Source: Paenibacillus pabuli (lineage in GTDB: Bacteria; Bacillota; Bacilli; Paenibacillales; Paenibacillaceae). Taken from it: a DNA stretch of 64,000 nt. Numbering within the stretch: the first letter of the stretch is position 1; each line of letters starts with the position of its first letter. The stretch covers positions 1,736,001-1,800,000 of the forward strand of contig NZ_CP073714.1 of assembly GCF_023101145.1 (NCBI RefSeq), in the 5' to 3' direction. Made by a program: the position numbers and the translations under genes. Of this stretch, positions 43,984 through 52,646 are shown in pieces. The notes under the pieces were generated by a model, which ran no database searches, was not told the DNA's origin, and worked only from the letters and a program-made list of their open reading frames with translations.

Positions 43984-45147
43984 ATGAAGTGGAGTATAAA
44001 TAGGTTGCATGAGCCAAGAGAGATACAGGATCAACGTTCGAATTGCGGGAAGGATCAGCTGGAATCCAACTATGTTGCATCTGAGAATTTACAGAGCAGA
44101 AAAAACTGGAAGGTGCTTGCTATTGCCCTGTGTGCCTGCGTGATATTGTCTGCCTGTGGCAACGATAACTCCATTACATCCGAACAGGGGGAAAAGCAGT
44201 CGGCCGAACAGACGTCCAATACGAATGAAACGGGTAAGAATACCGAGCAGGAACAGACTTACGGTTCAGAGGTGAGCACGATGGTAACCCCAGACAATTT
44301 CATAGATACATTAATGAATGGTTCGAAGGATGCGATCTATAGCCAGTTTTCCCCGGAAATGAAGAAAGCGATGACGCTTGAACAGTTCAAAACGTCTGCC
44401 GACCAGTTTCTGCAGGGCGCAACTACCTTTAGCCAAGTAGTGGATGCGCAAATGAACAATTTAACTGAGTATTCATGGAAGAATCAAACAGGGACCAAAG
44501 GGATTCAAGCCTATTTTTCCAAAGAAAATCAGATAGAAGGTTTGTTGATCCAGCCGCTGGAAACCCATGAAGATACGGATCAAAAGTTCACGAAAACCGC
44601 ATTCCAATTTCCGATGAAGGGTGAATGGTACGTGTTCTGGGGAGGCAATGATGTGATGTCGAACTATCATTACGAGCATGAAACACAGCGCTATGCGCTG
44701 GATATCGTTCGAACCAAAGATGGTTTCAGTTTCAACGGAGATGCTAAGGTGAATGCAAGCTACTATGCTTTTGGTGAACCACTCTATGCTGCTGCGGACG
44801 GAACAGTTGTCGAAATCAAAAATGATATTCCAGACAACACACCAGGTGTTATGAACCCGGAAGAGCCAGCGGGTAATAACGTGGTCATTGACCATGGAAA
44901 TGGAGAATACAGCATCACGGGGCATATCAAGGAAGGCAGTGTAGCGGTCAAAAAAGGGGATAAAGTCAAGCAGGGAGACCTCATTGGAGAGCTGGGTAAC
45001 TCAGGTAATTCCAGCGAAGCTCATCTACACTTCCAGGTATCGGACGGCCCGGATCTATTCACTTCCCGTTCTATCAACATTCGTTGGGCGGATCAAAGCC
45101 AGCAGTTAACCCGGGGAAAGACCATTCAGGCATTGCCGGAGTCATAA
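43984..45147 (+). CDS. M23-family (LytM) peptidase, membrane-anchored
   Basis: This 387-residue protein has an unusual N-terminal lead of about 44 hydrophilic residues before a hydrophobic segment ending in LSAC, so it is either a lipoprotein with a very long n-region or a type II membrane protein. A central domain (about 100-210) resembles DUF3887. The C-terminal LytM domain has H...ALD in YEHETQRYALDIV, the GNNVVIDHGNGEY sheet and HLHF. These are the expected zinc ligands of a peptidoglycan endopeptidase. ATG 43984 is nine bases after AAGGG. Confidence 0.9.
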   Translation: MKWSINRLHEPREIQDQRSNCGKDQLESNYVASENLQSRKNWKVLAIALCACVILSACGNDNSITSEQGEKQSAEQTSNTNETGKNTEQEQTYGSEVSTMVTPDNFIDTLMNGSKDAIYSQFSPEMKKAMTLEQFKTSADQFLQGATTFSQVVDAQMNNLTEYSWKNQTGTKGIQAYFSKENQIEGLLIQPLETHEDTDQKFTKTAFQFPMKGEWYVFWGGNDVMSNYHYEHETQRYALDIVRTKDGFSFNGDAKVNASYYAFGEPLYAAADGTVVEIKNDIPDNTPGVMNPEEPAGNNVVIDHGNGEYSITGHIKEGSVAVKKGDKVKQGDLIGELGNSGNSSEAHLHFQVSDGPDLFTSRSINIRWADQSQQLTRGKTIQALPES

Positions 45148-45245
45148 GTATCAGGTGCCAAAGGATCGAGCGAAACCAGGCTGCGCACAGGATAGGTCGG
45201 TTCGGGCCACCAGGTCAGCATTTATTCCATCAGAGCGTTTGGGGG

Positions 45246-45275
45246 ATGACGCGGGCTTCTGACCTCAGTTATAAT
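45246..45275 (+). promoter_or_regulatory. Possible promoter of the acetyltransferase gene
   Basis: ATGACG and a perfect TATAAT (45270-45275) are spaced 18 bp; the -35 is weak. Confidence 0.4.
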
Positions 45276-45318
45276 ACCGTCATAAGATAGATTCGATCTG
45301 GATGATGGAGGAGTAAAC

Positions 45319-45822
45319 ATGGAGCTGGATAGTGTGCAGATTGAGTATGCGTCCCGTGAGGACTTGCCAAGAATTGTGGAAATCTATAATTCCACGATTG
45401 AGAGCCGAATGGTGACGGCGGACTTGGAGCCGGTGACCGTCGAACAACGTATTCCATGGTTTGAGGAGCATTCATCGGATCATCGTCCACTCTGGGTGAT
45501 GAGGCATGAGGGACAGGTTGTAGCCTGGGCGAGTCTCAGTTCCTTTTATGGACGTCCTGCGTACAATGGAACGGTGGAAGTCAGTGTGTATGTGGATCAG
45601 CAGTGCCGGGGAATTGGGGCTGGCGGACGTTTGCTGAATACCATTTTTGCCGCTTGTCCTGCACTTGGAATCAAGACGATTCTGGGCTTTGTGTTTGGAC
45701 ATAATGAACCGAGTCTGGGGCTGCTGCGCAAGCATGGCTTTGAACAGTGGGGATATTACCCTGAAGTAGCTGTACTGGATGGCGTCAACCGGGATTTGGC
45801 GATTTTGGGCAAGAAAATATAA
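45319..45822 (+). CDS. GNAT acetyltransferase (phosphinothricin N-acetyltransferase-like)
   Basis: This 167-residue GNAT protein has the Pat/Bar-type opening YASREDLPRIVEIYNSTI, VEVSVYVDQQCRGIGAGGRLL (acetyl-CoA loop Q/RxxGxG/A) and LRKHGFEQWGYYPEVAVLDGVNRDL. Family members acetylate phosphinothricin-like or amino acid substrates such as methionine sulfoximine; the native substrate is unknown. GGAGGAG precedes the ATG. Confidence 0.9.
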   Translation: MELDSVQIEYASREDLPRIVEIYNSTIESRMVTADLEPVTVEQRIPWFEEHSSDHRPLWVMRHEGQVVAWASLSSFYGRPAYNGTVEVSVYVDQQCRGIGAGGRLLNTIFAACPALGIKTILGFVFGHNEPSLGLLRKHGFEQWGYYPEVAVLDGVNRDLAILGKKI

Positions 45823-45843
45823 GCATGTTTCAAAATAAATGAA

Positions 45844-45883
45844 AACCTCCAGATCCACAATGCGTGGATTGGAGGTTATTTTT
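45844..45883 (+). terminator. Terminator after the acetyltransferase gene
   Basis: AACCTCCAGATCCAC pairs with GTGGATTGGAGGTT around a short loop, followed by ATTTTT. Confidence 0.88.
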
Positions 45884-45960
45884 GCTTACATAATGCTGAA
45901 GTGATGAACATGAGAATGAATAAACCGATCATATCCAATCATGCCATCGCCAAAAAAGGA

Positions 45961-45990
45961 TTGACGCTAAGTAGTGCTGGACTCTATAAT
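45961..45990 (+). promoter_or_regulatory. Promoter of the coiled-coil/amt operon
   Basis: TTGACG (45961-45966) and consensus TATAAT (45985-45990) are spaced 18 bp. Confidence 0.8.
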
Positions 45991-46031
45991 CGATAACAAG
46001 TAACTTGATATGTGAGGAGTCCTGACATGGT

Positions 46032-46451
46032 ATGTTAGTAATTGACGAGTTGTATCACCATACAGCATTGCAAATATCATCGTCCGATTTATTGTACCTT
46101 ATCCAACAGCTCAAGGTCAAAAAAGAAAATGAGATCGAAACGCTCAAACATAAAATTGAACAATTCGAACAAAAAAAACGTGCGGAAGAAGTGGCATATC
46201 AATCCTTGTCGACTGTACGCAAATGGTTCGCAGGGCGACCCGCATCCCATCACCAAGCGGTGGAATATATGGTTCAGGTGAAGGAACGTTTTCGCAAAAT
46301 GGAGCAGATTCGGCGGCGGATACGAGAATTGGATCGCATTGCCGAACGAATCAAGCATCCGGACAGTATCGAGCGGGACGAGATTGAACTTACGCCCGAA
46401 ACCATTCGGGAGATCAGGCAGCTTAGGGAAACGGAGGATGTTCAAGCATGA
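46032..46451 (+). CDS. Coiled-coil protein coupled to the ammonium transporter, unknown
   Basis: This 139-residue, highly charged protein is predicted to be almost wholly alpha-helical, with two coiled coils (about 25-55 and 85-115) and a short loop with WFAGRPAS between. No membrane segment or known domain was recognised; it is not a P-II protein. It overlaps amt by ATGA and shares its promoter, so a role tied to the transporter is plausible. The ATG start is 12 bases after GAGGAG; an out-of-frame ATG closer to the site opens a three-codon ORF that overlaps this start. Confidence 0.75.
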   Translation: MLVIDELYHHTALQISSSDLLYLIQQLKVKKENEIETLKHKIEQFEQKKRAEEVAYQSLSTVRKWFAGRPASHHQAVEYMVQVKERFRKMEQIRRRIRELDRIAERIKHPDSIERDEIELTPETIREIRQLRETEDVQA

Positions 46452-47737
46452 CTTTGGAGACGTTAAGCTCCGGTATCGATACGGTCTGGGTTGTACTGAG
46501 TGCAGCCATGATTTTATTGATGGAGGGCGGATTCGCCCTGCTGGAGGCTGGATTTGTACGTTATAAAAATAGTGTGAATATTATTATGAAGGTTTTCGCT
46601 GACATTACGATTGGAACATTGATTTTCTATGCCATCGGATTCGGCTTGATGTATGGATCTGATGCCGGAGGTTTGGTAGGCATAACCGGATTTTTCCTGA
46701 ATGGTGACCTGTCCCACCTGGATGTACCGGTATCACTGGAAACATTCTGGCTCTTTCAGGCCGCGTTTACCATTGCTGTCATTTCCATCGTATCGGGTGC
46801 CGTAGCCGAGCGAATTAACTTTCGCGCCTATCTGCTGTATATCCTCTTGATGACGGCGATTATTTATCCGATTGGCGGACACTGGGCGTGGGGTGGCGGC
46901 TGGCTCAGCAAGCTGGGAATGCAGGATTTTGCCGGTTCAGCTGTCATTCACGCGTTGGGCGGTTTCTCTGCACTGGCCGCAGCAATCATTATTGGGCCGC
47001 GTAAAGGCAAGTACACGCCGCTTGGCGTGAGTGCCATTGCGCTTCCGAGCAATCTGCCGCTGGCATCTGTAGGTGCGTTTCTGCTGTGGTTCGGCTGGTT
47101 TGGCTTCAATGCAGGAAGTACACTCAGTGCGACTGATGTAAGGATCGGTCACATAGCTATCGTTACGATGTTATCTGCTGCTTCAGGCGGTGCGGTTACA
47201 TTGCTCTACACCTTGTTCCGGTTCAACCGTTCGGATGCACCGTCTGTCATTAATGGCTCTCTTGCCGGTTTGGTTGGTATTACGGCGGGGTGTGCCTTTG
47301 TTGGTGATATGGCTGCGATATTCATCGGGGCGGTATCCGGATTGCTCATGATGGTTGCAACGAATTGGCTGGACCGCAGGCAGATCGATGATCCTGTGGG
47401 TGCGTTCCCTGTTCATGCAGTATCCGGCATGTGGGGAACCATTGCCGTGGGGCTGTTTGCAACCGATGGTGGCTTGTTCATGGGAGGCGGCTGGAGGCTG
47501 CTGGGTGTCCAGGCGCTCGGCCTCACGGCTCTAGTCGTTTGGGGATTTGTCATGACCTGGACCGGTCTGAAACTGATTAGCAAGATTGTTCCTGTCCGTT
47601 CCACGGAAGAAGAGGAAGAGCTTGGCCTGGATATTAGTTATCATGGTGTAATGGCTGCACACCAGTCGCATGAATTCCTGGATGGCGAGGAGCATATTCG
47701 TGCTTTCCAGGATGGATCACCGAATCGAAATCGTTAA
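46448..47737 (+). CDS. amt: Ammonium transporter, Amt family
   Basis: This 429-residue protein has eleven predicted helices. Landmarks are MEGGFALLEAGFVRYKNSVNIIMKV, the SAVIHALGGFSALAAAII segment with the pore histidine, WFGWFGFNAGS and DDPVGAFPVHAVSGMWGTIAVGLF with the second histidine. The C-terminal tail is long (about 45 residues, acidic). It starts in the ATGA overlap with the coiled-coil gene, behind GGAGG. No glnK/glnB gene is adjacent. Confidence 0.96.
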   Translation: MTLETLSSGIDTVWVVLSAAMILLMEGGFALLEAGFVRYKNSVNIIMKVFADITIGTLIFYAIGFGLMYGSDAGGLVGITGFFLNGDLSHLDVPVSLETFWLFQAAFTIAVISIVSGAVAERINFRAYLLYILLMTAIIYPIGGHWAWGGGWLSKLGMQDFAGSAVIHALGGFSALAAAIIIGPRKGKYTPLGVSAIALPSNLPLASVGAFLLWFGWFGFNAGSTLSATDVRIGHIAIVTMLSAASGGAVTLLYTLFRFNRSDAPSVINGSLAGLVGITAGCAFVGDMAAIFIGAVSGLLMMVATNWLDRRQIDDPVGAFPVHAVSGMWGTIAVGLFATDGGLFMGGGWRLLGVQALGLTALVVWGFVMTWTGLKLISKIVPVRSTEEEEELGLDISYHGVMAAHQSHEFLDGEEHIRAFQDGSPNRNR

Positions 47738-47761
47738 GTATGGATTGAATGGATGATAAAG

Positions 47762-47796
47762 AAAGAGGCTGACACCGGATGTCAGTCTCTTTTTTT
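47762..47796 (+). terminator. Terminator of the amt operon
   Basis: AAAGAGGCTGACA pairs with TGTCAGTCTCTTT, followed by a further T run. Confidence 0.9.
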
Positions 47797-47892
47797 GCTA
47801 GAAGCAGGGAAAGAAGAGGTAGCGGAAGAATATACAGGGGTGAACCTGAATATGTCTCACCATAGATCTATTGTCAGAAGGGGAGGATCTGT

Positions 47893-48837
47893 ATGATTAA
47901 ACCGGAACAATGTGAACGTCTGACCAGAAAAGCCCGGAAAACTCTTGAAGAATATGGATTGGGTAGTGCTGCCGATCTGCTGTTATCTTCAAGCCGTTGG
48001 GGAATTCGTCTTGATGTATCGACAATCGATGAGTATCGCAGAACAGGAAATTCACGTGTAGGTGGAAATCCGGATCTGCCAGGTAGCATGAAATGGCCTT
48101 TGACACAGGATGGGGTGCCCATGACGTTCTTGGCCCAGTTGAATCTCGTGGACATGACGCCATATACGCCTAATGACGGCCGTGGCAGTTTGCCGGAACG
48201 AGGCATGTTATATTTTTTCATTGGTGTGGATGAACCTGCTTATCATATTGAGCATCGTGTGATTTACGAACCGGATGCTCATAACCTGACAAGGCGAGAG
48301 CCTAATGGCGAAACCGCACTGGGTGAGGACAATTTTGTAGCGCATTCGGTAACGGTGCTGCCTAATCTCGAGTTTCCTACATATGCATACATTGATTCTC
48401 TGGCTCTGAATGCAATCGCTGCCCCGCTGTCTGATGGAGCGTTAGCCGTCGAAGGGGAGGAAGGTCTATATGACCGATACCTTGAATTTGAGTCCAGCTG
48501 GAACCATCCGAGTACGCAGAACTGGGGTGGCATGTTTGGATACCCTGACGGACAGCATCCGGATGCGGAGCATCAAGCGTTGTTGCAGATCGTACTTGGT
48601 GAAGAGTATGGTTATGACCAACAAGCTTGTGAGAAAAAGCTAACTGCTCATTACGGCGGAGATGAGGAACGGACACAACAGGAGCTTGCGGATACCTTGC
48701 TTCTATTAAAAATTGATACGCATGACGCTATCGGTTTTCAGTGGTGGGATTGTGGGGAGCTGCAATTTTTCATTCGCAAGGCTGACCTGCTCGCGGGACG
48801 ATTTGATCAAACGTATTGTTCGTTATATTCAAGTTGA
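47893..48837 (+). CDS. DUF1963/YwqG-family protein
   Basis: This 314-residue cytosolic protein of the YwqG family shows the hallmark RVGGNPDLPGSMKWPLTQDGVPMTFLAQLNL early on, and NHPSTQNWGGMFGYPDGQ and FQWWDCGELQFFI later. The function of the family is not established. GGGGAGG precedes the ATG. It is monocistronic. Confidence 0.9.
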   Translation: MIKPEQCERLTRKARKTLEEYGLGSAADLLLSSSRWGIRLDVSTIDEYRRTGNSRVGGNPDLPGSMKWPLTQDGVPMTFLAQLNLVDMTPYTPNDGRGSLPERGMLYFFIGVDEPAYHIEHRVIYEPDAHNLTRREPNGETALGEDNFVAHSVTVLPNLEFPTYAYIDSLALNAIAAPLSDGALAVEGEEGLYDRYLEFESSWNHPSTQNWGGMFGYPDGQHPDAEHQALLQIVLGEEYGYDQQACEKKLTAHYGGDEERTQQELADTLLLLKIDTHDAIGFQWWDCGELQFFIRKADLLAGRFDQTYCSLYSS

Positions 48838-48867
48838 TTTTTGTGTTTATTATTTATAGAAGCAACA

Positions 48868-48920
48868 AAATGTCCCAAATTCCGTCTATAAGAGGAAGGA
48901 GGGACTTTTTTTGTTGGTCA
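48868..48920 (+). terminator. Probable terminator after the YwqG-like gene
   Basis: GTCCC/GGGAC and TTCC/GGAA pair around a loop, with internal mismatches, followed by seven T. Confidence 0.6.
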
Positions 48921-49019
48921 TGGTTGGTTTTCGAGCATTGCTGGTTTATATATAAAGGGGGAATTCATGGTTGATTGGCGATCATACGTTCTGTATAATG
49001 GGATAAAAAGGGAGTGTTT

Positions 49020-49481
49020 ATGTTGATTCAATCCGCATTTAAACATATTGATGTGGCAGTGACATCATTAATCAATTTATGTGACCAACTGTCGGAGCAG
49101 GATCTGGCTTTGACTCCGATCGAAGGCAAACGGCCGGTTGGAGAATTGCTTTCTCATCTATCCGTCATTTGTCGTGCAGATGTACATATTTCAGAAGGAG
49201 CTTCCGCAGAAGAAATGGCTTTGTTTTATGAGGAAAATCAGCCCAATACACTCAGTGAGATCAAGGAAGCGCTGATTGCGAATCAGATGTATCTCTACCA
49301 TCGATACAGACAGTTTAATACGGAGGAATTATTACAGGTGACGGACTCCTATTGGGGCGCTTCGTACAGTCGTCTGGAGTGGCTGCTTGAGATCATGGGA
49401 CATGTGTATCATCACAGGGGGCAGCTGCATACGATGCTGACGCTGACTGGTATAGAGCCCAAAGTGGCATTGTTCGAATAG
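49020..49481 (+). CDS. DinB/YfiT-like four-helix protein
   Basis: About 153 residues with DinB-family architecture: SHLSVICRADVHI supplies the first histidine and HVYHHRGQLHTML the C-terminal pair of the metal site. DinB-like proteins include thiol transferases and metal-dependent hydrolases; no specific role can be given. ATG 49020 follows AGGGAG; a GTG two codons upstream overlaps that site. Confidence 0.8.
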   Translation: MLIQSAFKHIDVAVTSLINLCDQLSEQDLALTPIEGKRPVGELLSHLSVICRADVHISEGASAEEMALFYEENQPNTLSEIKEALIANQMYLYHRYRQFNTEELLQVTDSYWGASYSRLEWLLEIMGHVYHHRGQLHTMLTLTGIEPKVALFE

Positions 49482-49723
49482 ATAGACCCAGGTCCATAAG
49501 GCGTGATTTTGCCTGAATATAGAGCAAGATATAATAGAATACATAGAGCATTTTATCGGCTATAAGCAGCGGTTAAGCAAGGATTAGATCGACGATCCTA
49601 TACGTTAATAATAGGGATTGCCGGATCAGCTACAAGTAAAGAAAACCAACGTCTCCAAATGCCATATTGTCAGTAGAAACTAAAATAGTAAGTTCGGAAA
49701 ATCTTCTAGTAGGGACGTGTAAA

Positions 49724-50545
49724 ATGAGTTTAAAAGAAAAGTTGATATTAATAAAAGAGAATGGCTACCAAGCACCTCACGATACATTCCAGTTGATACA
49801 AGAAATGATGGTTAACATCGGTTCTTTGGATGCCCAACTACGTGATGACCTAATTTATACAACCTTATCCAATTGGATTCCTGATAATACTTTAACAGTA
49901 AAGGAACTAGAACAACTTCTACCCGTTGTTTTGGATAAAAAGCATTTGCTTTTTAGGCTTGGTGAAACCCATACAGACTCTGTCTTTACTCGATCGTTCT
50001 CTATGCTGGTTATCCCGCTCCTCCTTATGAGGCATAGAGAGTCACCATATCTCTCAAGAGAGCATATTCATCAGATAAAAGAGAACGTGTTTTACAATGT
50101 GCAAAAAGAGCGAGATTACCGCGGGTATGACGAAGAAAAAGGTTGGGCTCATGCCATAGCCCATGCAGCAGATGTTTTAGACGAATTGGCCCAATGTTCC
50201 GAGCTGGATAAAACTGACCTTTTAACCATCCTCGATTTGGTTTACGAAAAGATGACCATAACTGATCGAGTTTACTCCGATGGGGAAGATGAAAGAATAG
50301 TAAAATCCATAATTAGTGTTTTAAATAGAAAAATACTTAGTCAGACTTATGTAGAACAATGGATTCAGCGTTTTGGTGATGTGGAGAAAAATCCAGAATT
50401 CCTTCCTGCCTTTAGGCAAAAAAATAATATAAAGAACTTTTTGAAAAGTTTATACTTTCGAATCAAATTTCACAAAGTGGATGCTGATCTCTGCCCAACA
50501 ATCGAACATACTTTATATAAAATAGAACAAGTATACTATTCCTGA
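49724..50545 (+). CDS. DUF2785 family protein
   Basis: This 273-residue helical protein matches DUF2785: NGYQAPHDTFQLIQEMMVNIGSLDAQLRDDLIYTTLSNWI and DYRGYDEEKGWAHAIAHAADVLDELAQ are typical. The function is unknown. ATG 49724 has AGTAGGGA ahead; a longer frame upstream is not supported. Codon use is more AT-rich than in neighbouring genes, which suggests recent acquisition. Confidence 0.85.
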   Translation: MSLKEKLILIKENGYQAPHDTFQLIQEMMVNIGSLDAQLRDDLIYTTLSNWIPDNTLTVKELEQLLPVVLDKKHLLFRLGETHTDSVFTRSFSMLVIPLLLMRHRESPYLSREHIHQIKENVFYNVQKERDYRGYDEEKGWAHAIAHAADVLDELAQCSELDKTDLLTILDLVYEKMTITDRVYSDGEDERIVKSIISVLNRKILSQTYVEQWIQRFGDVEKNPEFLPAFRQKNNIKNFLKSLYFRIKFHKVDADLCPTIEHTLYKIEQVYYS

Positions 50546-50581
50546 AAAACAACGTTTTCTTTTCTTTCAAAGGCGATGATT

Positions 50582-50610
50582 TTCGCAGATTCATTTCCTA
50601 GTGGTATACT
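50582..50610 (+). promoter_or_regulatory. Probable promoter of the regulator-kinase-PBP operon
   Basis: TTCGCA (50582-50587) and TATACT (50605-50610) are spaced 17 bp. Confidence 0.55.
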
Positions 50611-50651
50611 TTGAACAAGCAATGATTCATGGAATGGAAAGGAATAATGCC

Positions 50652-51356
50652 GTGGCACAGCCAGCAACCATTCTGCTTGTGGATGATGAGCAGGATATTA
50701 TTAAACTGATGGAGATTTATTTTGGCAATGAAGGGTACCGGGTTCTGACAGCCAGTGATGGGATTGAGGCGCTTGAACAGTTGAATAAAGAGTCAATTGA
50801 TCTGATTATTCTGGATGTCATGATGCCAAATATGGACGGAATTGAAGCATGCATGAAAATTCGGGAAGAGCAGAAAATGCCGATCATTATGCTGTCCGCC
50901 AAAAGCATGGATATGGATAAAATCACAGGGCTGAGCATCGGCGCTGATGATTATGTGACCAAGCCGTTTAACCCGCTTGAACTTGTGGCACGGGCAAAGT
51001 CACAGCTTCGCAGGTATCATACCTTCAATGAGGGCCGGGAGAACAAGGAGCATGAGTGGGTGATTGACGATCTGGTCATCAACACGGATACGCATGAGGT
51101 GTGGGTGGATGAGCAGCCTGTTCGCCTGACTCCCCGTGAATTTGCTGTTCTGGAGCTCCTGGCACGCCATCAAGGCTCTGTGCTTAGTATGGAACAGATC
51201 TACAGGCAGGTCTGGAAAGAAGAGTTTATGGAGTCCAACAACACCGTCATGGTGCATATCCGCAAGATTCGTGAGAAAATCGAACTCGACAGCAAACATC
51301 CCAAGTTCATACAGACGGTATGGGGTGTTGGATATAAGATGATCAAACCACAATAA
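50652..51356 (+). CDS. OmpR-family response regulator (VanR-like)
   Basis: This 234-residue regulator has a receiver with VDDEQD, phospho-Asp in ILDVMMPNMDG, MLSAKS and TKPFNPLE, and a winged-helix domain (LTPREFAVLELLARHQGSVLSMEQIYRQVW). The start is GTG 50652, eight bases after AAAGGA; upstream in-frame ATGs overlap or precede that site. It is first in an operon with a kinase, a pseudo-kinase and a PBP, so cell-wall genes are likely targets. Confidence 0.93.
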   Translation: MAQPATILLVDDEQDIIKLMEIYFGNEGYRVLTASDGIEALEQLNKESIDLIILDVMMPNMDGIEACMKIREEQKMPIIMLSAKSMDMDKITGLSIGADDYVTKPFNPLELVARAKSQLRRYHTFNEGRENKEHEWVIDDLVINTDTHEVWVDEQPVRLTPREFAVLELLARHQGSVLSMEQIYRQVWKEEFMESNNTVMVHIRKIREKIELDSKHPKFIQTVWGVGYKMIKPQ

Positions 51357-51409
51357 GCAAGTGCGTCTATAAGGTTGTTGGATATAGAGCGTGAGCAGGG
51401 AGTTCCGAA

Positions 51410-52555
51410 ATGAATTCAAAATTAATTAACACAGTAAGGTGGAAATTTATCTACGCATTTCTGCTGAGTGGCATTTTGACGGCGGCTATTTTGTATGGGG
51501 GCAGCAAAGTGGTACACTCCATTCTGGCGGCTCAGACCTATCCTGATTATTCGATCCCTGCAAGGGGCATCAGATGGCTGGTGAACAATATTGGGTCGGT
51601 GCCATTAATGATTATGGTTGGTGTACTTGGCTTTGTGCTGTTCTTTTTCCTGTTCACGCGCAGGGTGATGCTGGTTCTGGACGAGATAACAGCGGGAATT
51701 CAGGAAGTTGCCAAAGGAGAGCTGTCTCATCGGATTGAGGTGAAGACATCGGATGAATTTGGCGTTGTGGCTGCCAGTATTAACCAGATGGCTGAACAAT
51801 TGCAGTTGTCATTGCAGGAGGAGCGCAGTGCAGTCGCTGCAAAAAATGATTTGATAACGGGCATTTCTCATGATTTGAGGACTCCGCTAACCTCCATTCT
51901 TGGATTTTTGGAGTACATCGAGAAGGATCGATACCAGGATGAAATTGAGATGCGCTATTATGTGAGTATAGCGTACGAGAAATCCTTAACATTAAGGAAA
52001 CTGATCGACGATTTATTCGAATATACCCGTGTCAGTGGTGGAAGCCTGCCCTTGTCATTGACTTCCTTGAACCTGAACCCGTTTCTGATGCAGCTTGCAG
52101 AAGAATTCGCTCCGATGCTGGAAGAAGCGGGCATGACATATCAGATCATTGGCGGACAAGAGCCTTTGTGGATTCAAGCCGCTCCAGGCGAGCTTGTTCG
52201 TGCATATGAGAACCTGTTCAGTAACGCGATCCGTTATGGAGCACAGGGAAAGGTGATGGAAATCGCGTTGTCTCTTGAAGGGGAAGAAGCCGTGGTGCGC
52301 ATTAGCAATTATGGTGAACCGATTCCGGCGCAGGATTTGCCGCATCTATTCGATCGATTCTATCGGGTCGACAAATCCCGCTCTCGTGATACGGGCGGGA
52401 CCGGACTGGGGCTGGCTATTGCCAAATCCATGATTGAATTACATCACGGGAGTATTGCTGCTTATAGTGAACAAGGCAGAACCGATTTTGTTACGCGTTT
52501 TCCGGTCGTTGCTCCTCCGATGAACAGAAATCAAGAGGAACAGTTAAGAAAATGA
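51410..52555 (+). CDS. Sensor histidine kinase (VanS-like)
   Basis: This is a 381-residue kinase: helix 1 near 13-37, a short extracytoplasmic loop of about 25 residues, helix 2 near 62-83, HAMP near 84-135, DHp with phospho-His154 in GISHDLRTPLTSILGF, and HATPase with ENLFSNAIRYG, FDRFYRVDKSRSRDTGGTGLGLAIAKS. The small external loop suggests intramembrane or partner-based sensing. It shares its whole N-terminal layout with the next gene product. Confidence 0.95.
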   Translation: MNSKLINTVRWKFIYAFLLSGILTAAILYGGSKVVHSILAAQTYPDYSIPARGIRWLVNNIGSVPLMIMVGVLGFVLFFFLFTRRVMLVLDEITAGIQEVAKGELSHRIEVKTSDEFGVVAASINQMAEQLQLSLQEERSAVAAKNDLITGISHDLRTPLTSILGFLEYIEKDRYQDEIEMRYYVSIAYEKSLTLRKLIDDLFEYTRVSGGSLPLSLTSLNLNPFLMQLAEEFAPMLEEAGMTYQIIGGQEPLWIQAAPGELVRAYENLFSNAIRYGAQGKVMEIALSLEGEEAVVRISNYGEPIPAQDLPHLFDRFYRVDKSRSRDTGGTGLGLAIAKSMIELHHGSIAAYSEQGRTDFVTRFPVVAPPMNRNQEEQLRK

Positions 52556-52577
52556 TAAGAAGTTACCCACTTCCTCA

Positions 52578-52601
52578 TTAAGAAATATTCGATATTCTTA
52601 A
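52578..52601. promoter_or_regulatory. AT-rich inverted repeat between kinase and pseudo-kinase genes
   Basis: TTAAGAA-A-TAT, then TCG, then ATATTCTTAA pair except for one bulged A. There is no T run beyond it, so an operator or processing hairpin is more likely than a terminator. Confidence 0.45.
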
Positions 52602-52646
52602 CCTCAATCATACACATGATCTGCAAAATTGAGGAGGATGCCGAAT

